Counted from the stretch's first letter, positions 25,022 through 33,828 are shown. The stretch is 38,290 nucleotides of DNA from an uncultured Lachnospiraceae bacterium (GCA_947567595.1 CANOMQ010000039.1:1-38290), one strand, 5' to 3'. Program-made: numbers and translations. Notes: a model not told the origin generated them from the letters alone.

Positions 25022-25050
25022 TTGTTTTTCCAAACAATTTATTGTAAGAT
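25022..25050 (+). promoter_or_regulatory. Promoter for ABC-F gene
   Basis: TTGTTT and TAAGAT with a 17-base spacer, ending 40 bases before the ATG at 25091. The 281-base gap between the response-regulator gene and this start holds no other clear feature; I see no attenuator ORF of the kind found ahead of some antibiotic-resistance ABC-F genes. Confidence 0.55.
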
Positions 25051-25090
25051 AGTATGGATTACGATTACAGAAAAAAGACGGAGGATTACC

Positions 25091-26998
25091 ATGATTTTAT
25101 CATGCAGCAACATCGACAAAACATTTGTTGACAACCATGTCATTAAAAACGCTTCCTTTCATATAGAAGACTACGAAAAAGCCGCCATCGTCGGCATCAA
25201 CGGCGCCGGGAAAACCACTCTGTTAAAAATCATTGTCGGCGAACTGCCTGCGGACGCGGGGCTTGTGACCTTTGCCAAGGACAAGACCTTTGGCTACTTG
25301 GCACAGCATCAGGCAGTGGACAGCGAAAATTCCCTGTTTGACGAGCTTTTAACCGTCAAGCAGGAGGTGCTTGACTTAGAAGCCGCGATGCGCCAATGTG
25401 AGCTTGACATGAAAAGCGCGCAAGGCGATGCGCTTGCGCTTTTGCTCAAAAAATACACGAACCTGACGCACCGCTTTGAGGACATTAACGGGTATGCCTA
25501 CAAAAGCGAAATCACAGGCATTTTAAAGGGGCTTGGCTTTGGGGAGGACGAATTTACCAAGAAAGTCGCAACCCTCTCCGGCGGTCAGAAAACGCGTATC
25601 GCGCTTGGAAAATTATTGTTGCAAAAGCCCGATTTGATTATGCTTGACGAGCCGACGAACCATTTGGACCTAAACTCCATCGCATGGCTTGAAACCTATC
25701 TTTTGAACTACAAGGGCGCCGTCATCATCGTATCGCACGACCGCTACTTCTTGGACAGGATTGCGACAAAAATCATCGAGCTTGACAACGGCGTCGTCTC
25801 CTCATTTAAGGGAAACTACTCCGACTACGCGCTGCAAAAGGAACGCCAGCGTACAGAACGGATGAACGCCTATTTAAACCAACAGCGCGAAATCAAGCAT
25901 CAGGAAGCCGTTATTGACAAGCTAAAGCAGTTCAACCGTGAAAAGTCCATACGCCGCGCCGAAAGCCGCGAAAAAATGCTGGACAAAATCGAGCGTTTAG
26001 AAAAGCCCGTCGAGGTCAACGCTGACATGAAGCTTACGCTCACCCCGTACAGGGAAAGCGGAAAAGACGTGATGCAGATACAGGAGCTTTCCAAAAGCTT
26101 CGGGCAAAACAAGCTCTTTGAGCACGTTTCCTTTGAGCTAAAGCGCGGCGAGCATGTCGCCATCATCGGCGATAACGGCACCGGAAAGACGACGCTGTTA
26201 AAAATCATCAACGAACTTCTTCCCGCCGACACGGGGGAAATCCGGCTTGGCGCAAACGTGGAAATTGGCTACTATGATCAGGAGCATCACGTGCTTCACA
26301 TGGACAAGACACTGTTTGAGGAAATCAGCGATGACTACCCGTACCTGACCAACACCCAAATCCGAAACACGCTTGCGGCGTTTCTGTTCACGGGTGAGGA
26401 CGTTTTCAAAAAAATCAGTACCCTAAGCGGCGGCGAGCGCGGGCGCGTTTCACTTGCAAAGCTCATGCTCTCGGAGGCAAATTTCCTAATCCTTGATGAG
26501 CCGACAAACCATTTGGACATTACCTCAAAGGAAATTCTCGAATCAGCGCTCAATGCTTACGAAGGCACTGTGCTCTACGTTTCGCACGACCGTTATTTTA
26601 TCAACAAGACCGCGTCGCGCATCTTGGAGCTGACGCATCAGTCCTTTATCAACTATATCGGAAACTATGATTACTATCTGGAAAAACGTGAAATTATGAC
26701 ACCCGTGTCGGTTTCTGAATCCGCCTCACAAGCCGAGAAGGAACCGTCCGCACAAAAACGCGACTGGAAGCAGCACAAGGAATTGCAGGCACAGGCACGC
26801 AAAAAGGAAAATGACCTGAAAAAATGCGAGGCACGCATTGAAGAACTTGAACAGCGCAGTGCAGCGCTTGACGCGGAAATGGCAAAGCCCGAAAATGCCA
26901 CCAACTCCGTCAGACTCCAAGAGCTGTCAGGCGAAAAAGAAACCGTTTGTGAAGAATTAGAGCAATTATATGAAAAGTGGGAGACGCTTTCCGAGTAA
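25091..26998 (+). CDS. ABC-F family ATPase
   Basis: A 635-residue soluble protein with two ABC ATPase domains and no membrane segments. Domain one has GINGAGKTT, LSGGQKTR and LIMLDEPTNHLD; domain two has GDNGTGKTT, LSGGERGR and LILDEPTNHLD. Between them lies the charged helical linker (about residues 245-315, with RQRTERMNAYLNQQREIKHQ) that reaches the ribosomal E/P site in this family. A Lys/Glu-rich coiled coil closes the protein (about 560-635), as in Uup and YdiF types. ABC-F proteins act on stalled or antibiotic-bound ribosomes. Nothing here marks it as a resistance determinant, so a housekeeping role is more likely. I start it at 25091 (CGGAGG upstream), although the frame is open from 24890. 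It converges on icd with a shared terminator. Confidence 0.93.
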   Translation: MILSCSNIDKTFVDNHVIKNASFHIEDYEKAAIVGINGAGKTTLLKIIVGELPADAGLVTFAKDKTFGYLAQHQAVDSENSLFDELLTVKQEVLDLEAAMRQCELDMKSAQGDALALLLKKYTNLTHRFEDINGYAYKSEITGILKGLGFGEDEFTKKVATLSGGQKTRIALGKLLLQKPDLIMLDEPTNHLDLNSIAWLETYLLNYKGAVIIVSHDRYFLDRIATKIIELDNGVVSSFKGNYSDYALQKERQRTERMNAYLNQQREIKHQEAVIDKLKQFNREKSIRRAESREKMLDKIERLEKPVEVNADMKLTLTPYRESGKDVMQIQELSKSFGQNKLFEHVSFELKRGEHVAIIGDNGTGKTTLLKIINELLPADTGEIRLGANVEIGYYDQEHHVLHMDKTLFEEISDDYPYLTNTQIRNTLAAFLFTGEDVFKKISTLSGGERGRVSLAKLMLSEANFLILDEPTNHLDITSKEILESALNAYEGTVLYVSHDRYFINKTASRILELTHQSFINYIGNYDYYLEKREIMTPVSVSESASQAEKEPSAQKRDWKQHKELQAQARKKENDLKKCEARIEELEQRSAALDAEMAKPENATNSVRLQELSGEKETVCEELEQLYEKWETLSE

Positions 26999-27017
26999 AG
27001 CATCTCCCATTTTATTT
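26979..27017 (+). terminator. Terminator after the ABC-F gene
   Basis: GGGAGACGCTTT and AAAGCATCTCCC form a 12-position stem with one mismatch around a 6-base loop, followed by ATTTTATTT. The stem includes the last codons and the stop of the ABC-F gene. It may also serve the convergent icd gene. Confidence 0.75.
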
Positions 27018-27019
27018 GC

Positions 27020-28225
27020 TTAAATCGCGTCAAACGTCGCCCGGACTGCCTTGATAAAGTCCTCGCTGTTAAGCACCGTCACGTCCTTCAATGACGTAAT
27101 CAGCGCCAAATCCTTCGTCATCTTTCCGCCCTCTATCGTCTGAACCGTCGCCTTTTCCAGCTTATCCGCAAACGCCACAAGCTCCGAAATCCCGTCAAGC
27201 TCACCGCGCTTTCTGAGCGCCCCCGTCCATGCAAAGATTGTTGCAACGGAATTGGTCGAAGTCTCCTCACCCTTTAAATGCTTGTAATAATGACGCTGTA
27301 CCGTGCCATGCGCCGCCTCGTACTCATACACGCCCGTCGGCGATACCAACACGGAGGTCATCATCGCAAGCGAACCGAACGCCGAGCTTACCATATCGCT
27401 CATGACATCGCCGTCATAATTTTTACAAGCCCAGATAAATCCGCCCTTTGCCTTCATCACGCGCGCCACCGCATCGTCAATCAGGGTATAGAAATACTCA
27501 ATCCCTGCCGCCTCAAACTGCTTCGCATACTCGGCGTCGTAAATCTCCTGAAAAATATCCTTAAACGTATGGTCATATTTCTTGGAAATCGTATCCTTTG
27601 TCGCAAACCACAAATCCTGCTTCGTGTCCAAGGCATACTGAAAGCACGCGTGCGCAAAGCTTGCAATTGATTCATTGGTATTGTGAATGCCCTGCAGGAT
27701 TCCGGCGCCGTTAAAATTGTGAATGAGCTCTCTCGTCTCCGTTCCGTCCTGCGCCGTAAACACAAGCTCCGCCTTTCCTGCGCCCGGAACCTTAATTTCC
27801 GTATTTTTATACACATCGCCATAGGCGTGTCTTGCAAGCGTAATCGGCTTCTCCCAGTTTTTTACGCAAGGCTCAATGCCCTTTACGACAATCGGGGTTC
27901 TGAAAACCGTTCCGTCAAGAATTGCCCTGATTGTGCCGTTCGGACTTTTCCACATTTCTTTCAGATTATACTCCGTCATACGTGCCGCATTGGGTGTGAT
28001 TGTCGCACACTTGACCGCCACGCCATACTTCTTTGTCGCCTCCGCCGAGTCCACGGTCACTTGGTCGTTTGTTTCGTTCCGGTACTCAAGTCCCAAATCA
28101 TAATACTCCGTCTTTAAGTCAATGTAGGGTGAAAGCAGCTCGTCCTTAATCATTTTCCAAAGGATACGCGTCATTTCGTCCCCGTCCATCTCTACAAGCG
28201 GTGTCGTCATCTGAATTTTTGCCAT
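27020..28225 (-). CDS. icd: Isocitrate dehydrogenase (NADP+)
   Basis: A 401-residue decarboxylating isocitrate dehydrogenase of the eukaryote-like type II group, whose usual length is about 400-410. It makes 2-oxoglutarate, CO2 and NADPH in the cytoplasm. Visible signatures are the N-terminal [20 protein letters not shown], the substrate loop [20 protein letters not shown], the metal-binding region around [21 protein letters not shown] (the Asp residues contribute) and the cofactor stretch [17 protein letters not shown], whose Arg-His favour NADP. AGGAGG lies nine bases before the ATG. It is third in an operon behind Re-citrate synthase and a GntR regulator, consistent with making 2-oxoglutarate for glutamate rather than running a full TCA cycle. 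Aconitase is not in this window. Confidence 0.95.
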   Translation of the reverse strand: MAKIQMTTPLVEMDGDEMTRILWKMIKDELLSPYIDLKTEYYDLGLEYRNETNDQVTVDSAEATKKYGVAVKCATITPNAARMTEYNLKEMWKSPNGTIRAILDGTVFRTPIVVKGIEPCVKNWEKPITLARHAYGDVYKNTEIKVPGAGKAELVFTAQDGTETRELIHNFNGAGILQGIHNTNESIASFAHACFQYALDTKQDLWFATKDTISKKYDHTFKDIFQEIYDAEYAKQFEAAGIEYFYTLIDDAVARVMKAKGGFIWACKNYDGDVMSDMVSSAFGSLAMMTSVLVSPTGVYEYEAAHGTVQRHYYKHLKGEETSTNSVATIFAWTGALRKRGELDGISELVAFADKLEKATVQTIEGGKMTKDLALITSLKDVTVLNSEDFIKAVRATFDAI

Positions 28226-28252
28226 TAATCTCTCCTCCTGTTTTCATATATC

Positions 28253-28933
28253 TTAATGTTTTGCGCTCAAACCACATTTTACCATATTTTTGTACGCATT
28301 ACAAATATGCTCGTCCGCAAGCCGTTCCGCAAGCTGCGCATTGCCGTCGCGGATTGCCTCCATGATGCTTTTGTGCTCCGCCACCGCCGCCTTGCTGCGC
28401 TCCTTGTCGGAAAGCGTCTTTTGCCGCTCCTTTTGCACGTACTGATGAAAATCCTTTAGCAGATGTATCAGCATCTTGCTCTCGCACGCCTCGTAAAGCT
28501 GCATGTGGAACCGGTTGTCAAGCTCCGTCAACTGTTCAAAATGCCCCTTTGACAGATGGAACTCGCTCAAAAGAATGGTTTCCTCCATCTCCTCGATTGC
28601 GTCCTTTGATATTTTTTTCGTCGCCCATTTCGCGCACAAGCCTTCAAGGAGCGAACGGATTTCGTAAATGTCCGCCACATCACAAGCGGATATTCCTGTC
28701 ACATATGCCCCCTTGTTTGGCACGATGCGGATTAGCCCTTCTAACTCCAACTGCCGGAATGCCTCGCGCACCGGCGTCCTGCTCACACCAAGCTCCTCTG
28801 CGACCGCCGCCTCCTTTAGCTCGTCTTTTTCATTATATCTTCCGCTCAATATATCTTCCCGAAGCTTATTAAATACCCTGCTGCCTAACGAATATTTATC
28901 TGATGTGTCATGATTGACATCATATTCGCCCAT
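28253..28933 (-). CDS. GntR family regulator (FadR/FCD type)
   Basis: A 226-residue transcription factor. The N-terminal winged helix (about residues 15-80, with LREDILSGRY and ELGVSRTPVREAFRQLELEGLI) is the standard GntR HTH. The C-terminal FCD domain (about 90-220) is all-helical with likely metal-binding or ligand-contacting Asp and His residues (ELDNRFHMQLYE, AEHKSIMEAI). FCD regulators usually sense a carboxylic acid; citrate or 2-oxoglutarate would fit here but is inference. I start it at the ATG at 28933; its AAGGAG lies inside the end of the citrate synthase gene. Lying between citrate synthase and icd, it most likely controls this operon. Nested palindromes over the operon promoter are its probable target. 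Confidence 0.88.
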   Translation of the reverse strand: MGEYDVNHDTSDKYSLGSRVFNKLREDILSGRYNEKDELKEAAVAEELGVSRTPVREAFRQLELEGLIRIVPNKGAYVTGISACDVADIYEIRSLLEGLCAKWATKKISKDAIEEMEETILLSEFHLSKGHFEQLTELDNRFHMQLYEACESKMLIHLLKDFHQYVQKERQKTLSDKERSKAAVAEHKSIMEAIRDGNAQLAERLADEHICNAYKNMVKCGLSAKH

Positions 28934-28937
28934 TGTC

Positions 28938-30377
28938 CTACTGCTGCTCCTTTCCAACCGTTCCTTTTTGGAGTGTGATGCCAAGCGTCTTGCAGCCCTC
29001 GTCAATCACCGCCAAAAGCTCGTCGTCCGTAATCACCGTGACACGACCGCCCTCGTACTCCGCGTCAACCCATGTCTTGACATAGGCAACAAGCTCGGAG
29101 GTCTTTTCAATCTTCTCCTCACCCGAAAGCCTGAAATACGTGTTAATCCAATGCGCAATGCCCGCAAGCCCGGAGGTGTTGGAAACCGCGCACAGCACCG
29201 GTCTTTTCAGGAATTTTTCCGTGTCGAAAATGTTGTAGATTTCCTCGTTTTTCAGCAATCCGTCCGCATGGATTCCTGCCCTTGTGATATTGAAGTTCTT
29301 TCCGACAAACGGCGTTCTTGGCGGAATCTGATAACCGATTTCCTTCTCATAATATTCGGCAAGCTCCGTGATTACAGTCGTATCCATGCCGTTTAATGTC
29401 CCGCGAAGCTGCGCATACTCAAACACCATCGCCTCAAGCGGCGTGTTGCCCGTACGCTCCCCGATGCCAAACAGCGATGTATTGACACCCGCACAGCCGT
29501 AAAGCCATGCTGTCGTTGAGTTTGTGACCGCCTTATAAAAATCGTTGTGCCCATGCCATTCAATCCACTCATGCGGCACGCCTGCGTGTGTGTGAATTGC
29601 ATAGATGATGCCCTGCACGCTCCTTGGAATTACCGCGCCGGGATAATTCACGCCATAGCCCATCGTGTCGCAGGCGCGCACGATAATCGGTAACTGATAC
29701 TGCTCCGCAAGCTTCATCAATTCCTGACAAAACGGTACGACATAGCCGTAGATGTCCGCCCTCGTAATGTCCTCCAAATGGCACCTGACGCTGATGCCCT
29801 CGTCAAGGCACTCCTTCACGACAGAAAGATAATGCTCCATCGCCTGTCTTCTTGTCATCTTTAATTTCATGAAAATATGGTAATCGGAGCAGCTTACAAG
29901 AATACCCGTCTGCTTCATTCCGATTTCCTTTACCAGCTTAAAGTCCTCCTTGCTTGCCCGAATCCACGAAGTGACCTCCGGGAACTGGTAGCCGCGCTCC
30001 ATGCATTGATACACGGCGTCCCTGTCCTTTTTGCTGTACAGGAAGAACTCGCTCTGGCGAATCATGCCGTTTGGCCCGCCAAGCTTGTGGAGGTAATCGT
30101 AGATTGTCACGATTTGCTCCGTGCTGTACGGCGCCCTTGACTGCTGCCCGTCGCGGAAGGTCGTGTCCGTTATCCAGATTTCCCTTGGCATATTGTGCGG
30201 AACCACCCTGTCGTTAAACGGTATTTTGGGTATCTCGTCATAGGGGAACATGTTGCGGAACGCGTTTGGCTTCTCCACGTCCTGCAGCTGGTACATGTGC
30301 TCCTCAATCTGTAACAGGTTATTGTGCTCGTTCATGGTAACCGGGCGGTTTTCGAAATATCCGGTATTCTTTTCCAT
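28938..30377 (-). CDS. Re-type citrate synthase (HMG-CoA-lyase-like family)
   Basis: A 479-residue member of the isopropylmalate/homocitrate synthase family. TDTTFRDGQQSRAPYS holds the metal- and substrate-binding Asp-Arg pair, HLEDITRAD the following acidic and basic residues, and WHGHNDF the two metal-binding His residues. A C-terminal extension follows (about 375-479). Relatives of this length in clostridia, first established in Clostridium kluyveri, make citrate from acetyl-CoA and oxaloacetate with Re stereochemistry and replace the unrelated usual citrate synthase. Plain homocitrate or citramalate synthase is the alternative, but the operon with isocitrate dehydrogenase favours citrate synthase. 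AAGGAG precedes the ATG. A strong promoter and nested palindromes lie about 70-100 bases upstream. Confidence 0.85.
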   Translation of the reverse strand: MEKNTGYFENRPVTMNEHNNLLQIEEHMYQLQDVEKPNAFRNMFPYDEIPKIPFNDRVVPHNMPREIWITDTTFRDGQQSRAPYSTEQIVTIYDYLHKLGGPNGMIRQSEFFLYSKKDRDAVYQCMERGYQFPEVTSWIRASKEDFKLVKEIGMKQTGILVSCSDYHIFMKLKMTRRQAMEHYLSVVKECLDEGISVRCHLEDITRADIYGYVVPFCQELMKLAEQYQLPIIVRACDTMGYGVNYPGAVIPRSVQGIIYAIHTHAGVPHEWIEWHGHNDFYKAVTNSTTAWLYGCAGVNTSLFGIGERTGNTPLEAMVFEYAQLRGTLNGMDTTVITELAEYYEKEIGYQIPPRTPFVGKNFNITRAGIHADGLLKNEEIYNIFDTEKFLKRPVLCAVSNTSGLAGIAHWINTYFRLSGEEKIEKTSELVAYVKTWVDAEYEGGRVTVITDDELLAVIDEGCKTLGITLQKGTVGKEQQ

Positions 30378-30440
30378 TGTTGGTTCATCTCCTTTATTTT
30401 GTATGTTCTTTTTGGCAGGTTGTTTTGCATTTCTGCATTT

Positions 30441-30481
30441 TTGTATTATTGTATACGATTATACAAAATATGTCAATACAA
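30441..30481. promoter_or_regulatory. Nested palindromic operator over the citrate synthase promoter
   Basis: The inner palindrome is TTGTATA-CGAT-TATACAA (30449-30466), with perfect 7-bp arms. The outer pair TTGTATT (30441-30447) and AATACAA (30475-30481) is also perfect. The pairs share a centre to within one base and cover the -35 box, spacer and -10 box, so a bound protein would block transcription. The TTGTATAC-like core fits what FCD-type GntR proteins recognise. Confidence 0.6.
30448..30476 (-). promoter_or_regulatory. Promoter of the citrate synthase-gntR-icd operon
   Basis: TTGACA (30476-30471) and TACAAT (30453-30448) on the minus strand with a 17-base spacer, an almost perfect sigma-A promoter. 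The expected leader is about 65 bases. It lies just downstream of the terminator of the preceding minus-strand gene. Confidence 0.8.
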
Positions 30482-30515
30482 AAAAATCCGCCTTTTTACC
30501 AATGCATTTTTACCC

Positions 30516-30551
30516 ATATAAAAACGGGGAACAACTCTATGCTGTTCCCCG
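30516..30551 (-). terminator. Terminator upstream of the citrate synthase operon
   Basis: On the minus strand CGGGGAACA and TGTTCCCCG form a perfect 9-bp stem with a 9-base loop, followed by TTTTTATAT. It ends transcription from the truncated DUF4143 gene. Confidence 0.8.
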
Positions 30552-30608
30552 ATACATTTTATTAATTTTAACATCTACTTAAAATTTTTAGCAGCAAAAA
30601 CAGCAAGC

Positions 30609-31478
30609 TTAAAGAAACATTGCCATATACAACGGCAATACGATTTTCTTTTCATTTACACCGACATTTCCAGAAATCAGCTTATAGCCATACGGAATAT
30701 CTGCTCTTTTTAAAAGCTCATTCAAGGAAACAGTTGCCCCGTTGCCTGATTTGACCTCAACCGGAATCACATTGGCATCTATTGAGAGCATGAACTCTAT
30801 TTCAATCCCGCCATTATCCGTCCGATAATAGCTCAGGCGGTATCCGCGCTTGACCAGCATATCCGCAATCAGGTTCTCATAAATCCCGCCTTTGGCATTC
30901 CCCTTTAAGGTATCGTCGATAATGGCTTTTTTCATATCAAACCCATATAAAGCGACAAGCAGTCCGATATCGGAAAGATACATTTTGTACTGTCCTTCCT
31001 TCTCGTAGGCAGGAAGTGGGAACTCCGGTGTGCTCACATTGTAGCAAAGACGCACAAAATTCGCATCACGCAGCCACTCGATGCTGTTCTCATATTTTCT
31101 TGCTGTCGCCTTTTTCTCCACAACCGAAAACTGAAATTTTTTATTTTCCTTGGCAAGCTGCTTTGGAACGGACAAAAAGCAATTTTTCACTTTTGGTTTC
31201 TCTGTCTTTGATGCATATTTTGAAATGTCGTCTAAATAACTGTCCAAAATCTGCTGCTGTATTTTCCATACCTCGCCAAAATGTCTGCTTTCCACAAATT
31301 TGTTTACAACTGCCGGCATTCCGCCAACAACAATATATTCGCGCAGATGCTTCATCATTGTATTGTGGACAGACTCCGGCACCTTTTCTTTCTTATTAAA
31401 ATATTCCCGTAAAAGCGCTATCTGCTGCTCACCATATCCCACTGCCCACAGGTACTCCTCAAAATCAAGCGAATACAT
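30609..31478 (-). pseudogene. DUF4143 ATPase, 5'-truncated remnant
   Basis: A 289-codon open frame that matches only the C-terminal part of the AAA_14/DUF4143 family, whose full members are about 400-450 residues. It begins at MYSLDFEEYLWAVGYGE, normally the middle of the protein, and continues through YIVVGGMPAVVNKF and the DUF4143 region. It ends in the nuclease-like segment with TDNGGIEIEFMLS and VIPVEVKSGNG, the latter recalling the D/ExK core of restriction-like folds. The N-terminal P-loop ATPase is absent. In frame upstream, a stop codon follows the start within three codons, and a residual ESLP appears before it. No ATPase sequence follows in the A/T-rich stretch beyond. The remaining reading frame is intact, so a shortened protein could still be made, but I see no good ribosome binding site. 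Confidence 0.75.
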
Positions 31479-31544
31479 TTCCGTTCATGGCAATGATTCC
31501 TATCCATATTTTATTGTATTATATACAGTCCGTCAATAAAAAAT

Positions 31545-31640
31545 GCATATTTTCAGAGTATTAAAAATAACTTTTTACATATTTTTAGAGTACTTTCATG
31601 CTAAAAATACATATTTTTATAACACTTTAACTCCCTGCCA
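31545..31640. repeat. Three imperfect repeats with exact 32-bp spacing
   Basis: GCATATTTTCAGAGTATT starts at 31545, ACATATTTTTAGAGTACTTT at 31577 and ACATATTTTTATAACACTTT at 31609. The copies are exactly 32 bases apart and share an (A/G)CATATTTT core. The second half of each unit is poorly conserved. They lie in the A/T-rich gap upstream of the truncated ATPase gene. They could be regulator binding sites or decayed tandem duplications. Confidence 0.5.
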
Positions 31641-31668
31641 AAGGATACACAAGCTTTGAAGCTTTACA
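31629..31668 (-). pseudogene. Short remnant resembling an AstE-like C-terminus
   Basis: On the minus strand this reads KASKLVYPLAGS followed by a stop, against AAVKLVYLSAGS and stop at the end of the AstE-like pseudoenzyme gene (16716). At the DNA level 23 of 26 bases agree (16719-16744 against 31631-31656). No more of the gene is recognisable; the EAL-domain gene ends 11 bases away. It may be a leftover of a deleted paralogue or a recombination scar. Confidence 0.4.
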
Positions 31669-31678
31669 AAAGCCTTTT

Positions 31679-33742
31679 TCATTTATAATCACTAATATCA
31701 CAATAAGTAACCATAATAATCATCGTATCCGCGCGCCTCCCAATCGGCTTTATGAACAGCCTGTACCACACGTCCGTCATAACCTCATATTCCACAGGCT
31801 CAAACAGCTCGCCCCTGACAAGCTTTCCAAATTCCTCCTTTAAGATATCACACTCACGCCGAACCCTGCGGTTATGCTCACTTTCGTCGACGCCAATTTC
31901 AAACGAGATATCATTGTCATACCTTATGTTTGCACGCAGCAGCTCGATTTTATCATTGCGGTATTCATAGATTGCCACAGGAATATCCAACATATCAAAG
32001 AAAATCCCCGTATTGGAACGTGTGTTCCAAATCTCGTTGATAATGTCCGTGTTTTCGTTTGTAAAGAGCCCCGTTTCCCTTAGGTTTTCCTTCTCAAGAA
32101 ACGCTTCATACTCTTCTATCGGCATAGGCTTTGCATAGAAAAAGCCCTGCGCATACTCGCAGCCGATGCATTTTAAGAAATCCACCTGCTCAATCGTCTC
32201 CACACCCTCTACAATCGAGGGAAGATGCAGCCATTTTGCCATACGGATTACGGAAGTGATAACCTTCTCGCCCTTACTGTTGTTAAACTTCTGGCTTTGC
32301 TGGAGGAATTTCATATCTACTTTCAGATAGTCTACCTCCATATCCTTGAGCACATTGAGCGAAGAATATCCGCTTCCAAAATCGTCCATCATAATCTTAA
32401 ATCCAATGTCATGGAGCCTGCTCATGGTCTTCATCACAAGCGCCTGATCTTCCATAAACGCGCTCTCTGTAAGCTCAAGGTTTAAAAGCCCCGCCGGAAT
32501 ACGATATTCCGTAATCAGCTTTTTTAAGATTTCCACCAAATGGGGATTGTAAATGTTTACCCGCGACACATTGACAGATATCGGATTCGGATTTTTCCCC
32601 TCATCAATCCACCTGCGAAGAAGCATACACACATGACGCCACATATACTGGTCAAGCCGTCCGATAATGCCGTTTCGCTCATACACTGGAATAAATTCCC
32701 CCGGGGATATCATCCCCCTGTCCGGGTGTTTCCACCGTACAAGTGCCTCTGCACCATACGATTTATCCGTCACAAGATTAATTTTGGGCTGCAAAAAGAC
32801 CTCAAACTGCTCCTCCTCAATTGCCTTGTTGACCTCATTGATGATAAACTGCTCCTGCCGCATGTTTTCAATCATGCTGTCATCATAATATGCAATGCTG
32901 TCCACAAATTTACCCTTACAGTTTTTCGCCGCAAGAAATGCCCTGTCATACATCTCGGACACGTCCATCGTGCGATCCTTGATGATGTAAACACCGCACG
33001 AAACCTTGATGTTGTAATCCTTGTTGACCTTTTTCATATTAATCTGGAGCGCTTTGACCAGCAAATCAATGTTCTGCTCTTTATAAGGAAGGCACACTCC
33101 AAACACATCATTTTCCAGTCTGCCATAGACAAACTTTTCAAACACCGTGGCAATGCGGTTCAGCTCCTTTGCCACACTGCGCAGAACCTTATCGCCTTCC
33201 TTAATGCCGTAAAAATTGTTAATCATTTTAAAGCGGTCTATGTCAATCCTCACAAACGCAAAGGTCTCCTCCTTTGCCTCAATGAGCAGCAGGCGCACCT
33301 CCTGATAAAATTTGAACTTTGTATACAAGCCCGTCACCGAATCACGCTCGGACATAATCATGCGGCTCTTATCAATCGCGTTCTTTATTCGGAATTGCAA
33401 AAGCACCGGATTATACGGCTTCATCACAAAGTCCCACACGCCCGCCTCCAAACACTTCTTTTCAGAATGCCAGTCCTCGTTTGAGGTCGCCACAATTACA
33501 GGAATATTATCATATTCTTTATGGATACGAAATTCGTCCATAAACTGAAAACCGTCCATAACAGGCATAATCAAATCCAGTACAATCACAGCAATTCTGT
33601 TAATATTGCGTTCGAGCAGTTCAAGAGCCTCCTTACCGTTATTCGCGCAGATGACCTCAAACTCATCTTTTAGCACATCTGAGAGGGATTTCTTAACGAG
33701 CTCTTCATCGTCTACCACTAATATAGTATCTTTTAATTCCAT
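31679..33742 (-). CDS. Receiver-GGDEF(degenerate)-EAL-PAS-like protein, probable c-di-GMP phosphodiesterase
   Basis: A 687-residue cytoplasmic signalling protein. A receiver domain (about 5-125) has the acidic pair DDE and the phospho-acceptor Asp56 (VLDLIMPVMDG), with Lys in FVMKPYNP. A GGDEF-fold domain (about 130-290) follows; its signature is degenerate, reading ENDVF at 210-214, so cyclase activity is unlikely. The EAL domain (about 295-550) looks active: EALVR at 332-336, NVSRVN, ELTES, MDDFGSGYSS (Asp453, Asp454), DYLKVD and VEGVET. The last 120 residues resemble a PAS-like domain (DMLDIPVAIYEYRNDKIELLRAN). Phosphorylation by an unlinked kinase would tune c-di-GMP breakdown. I start it at 33742, where AAAGGAG lies eight bases upstream; the frame is open to 33832. 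Confidence 0.9.
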   Translation of the reverse strand: MELKDTILVVDDEELVKKSLSDVLKDEFEVICANNGKEALELLERNINRIAVIVLDLIMPVMDGFQFMDEFRIHKEYDNIPVIVATSNEDWHSEKKCLEAGVWDFVMKPYNPVLLQFRIKNAIDKSRMIMSERDSVTGLYTKFKFYQEVRLLLIEAKEETFAFVRIDIDRFKMINNFYGIKEGDKVLRSVAKELNRIATVFEKFVYGRLENDVFGVCLPYKEQNIDLLVKALQINMKKVNKDYNIKVSCGVYIIKDRTMDVSEMYDRAFLAAKNCKGKFVDSIAYYDDSMIENMRQEQFIINEVNKAIEEEQFEVFLQPKINLVTDKSYGAEALVRWKHPDRGMISPGEFIPVYERNGIIGRLDQYMWRHVCMLLRRWIDEGKNPNPISVNVSRVNIYNPHLVEILKKLITEYRIPAGLLNLELTESAFMEDQALVMKTMSRLHDIGFKIMMDDFGSGYSSLNVLKDMEVDYLKVDMKFLQQSQKFNNSKGEKVITSVIRMAKWLHLPSIVEGVETIEQVDFLKCIGCEYAQGFFYAKPMPIEEYEAFLEKENLRETGLFTNENTDIINEIWNTRSNTGIFFDMLDIPVAIYEYRNDKIELLRANIRYDNDISFEIGVDESEHNRRVRRECDILKEEFGKLVRGELFEPVEYEVMTDVWYRLFIKPIGRRADTMIIMVTYCDISDYK

Positions 33743-33792
33743 GACAACCGCTCCTTTTGTATAAAATACCGAAATTGAATGGTATATTTTTA

Positions 33793-33822
33793 ATTTTACT
33801 GTCAAAATAGTACAGTTGTCAA
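33793..33822 (-). promoter_or_regulatory. Promoter of the EAL-domain gene
   Basis: TTGACA (33822-33817) and TAAAAT (33798-33793) on the minus strand, with an 18-base spacer, about 50 bases ahead of the ATG. The promoter directly follows the strong terminator of the upstream surface-protein gene. Confidence 0.5.
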
Positions 33823-33828
33823 TAGTTT

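Noticed and set aside
24890-25090. N-terminal extension of the ABC-F protein
   Set aside because: The extra 67 residues overlap the likely promoter and are not ABC-like; the start at 25091 has GGAGG and begins the conserved domain.
31545-31640. CRISPR array
   Set aside because: The three 32-base units are imperfect, have no unique spacers of constant size between identical repeats, and no cas genes are present.
32540-33484. Plus-strand open frame of 314 codons opposite the EAL/GGDEF gene
   Set aside because: It mirrors the conserved minus-strand coding sequence; its composition is His/Ile/Leu-rich without motifs.
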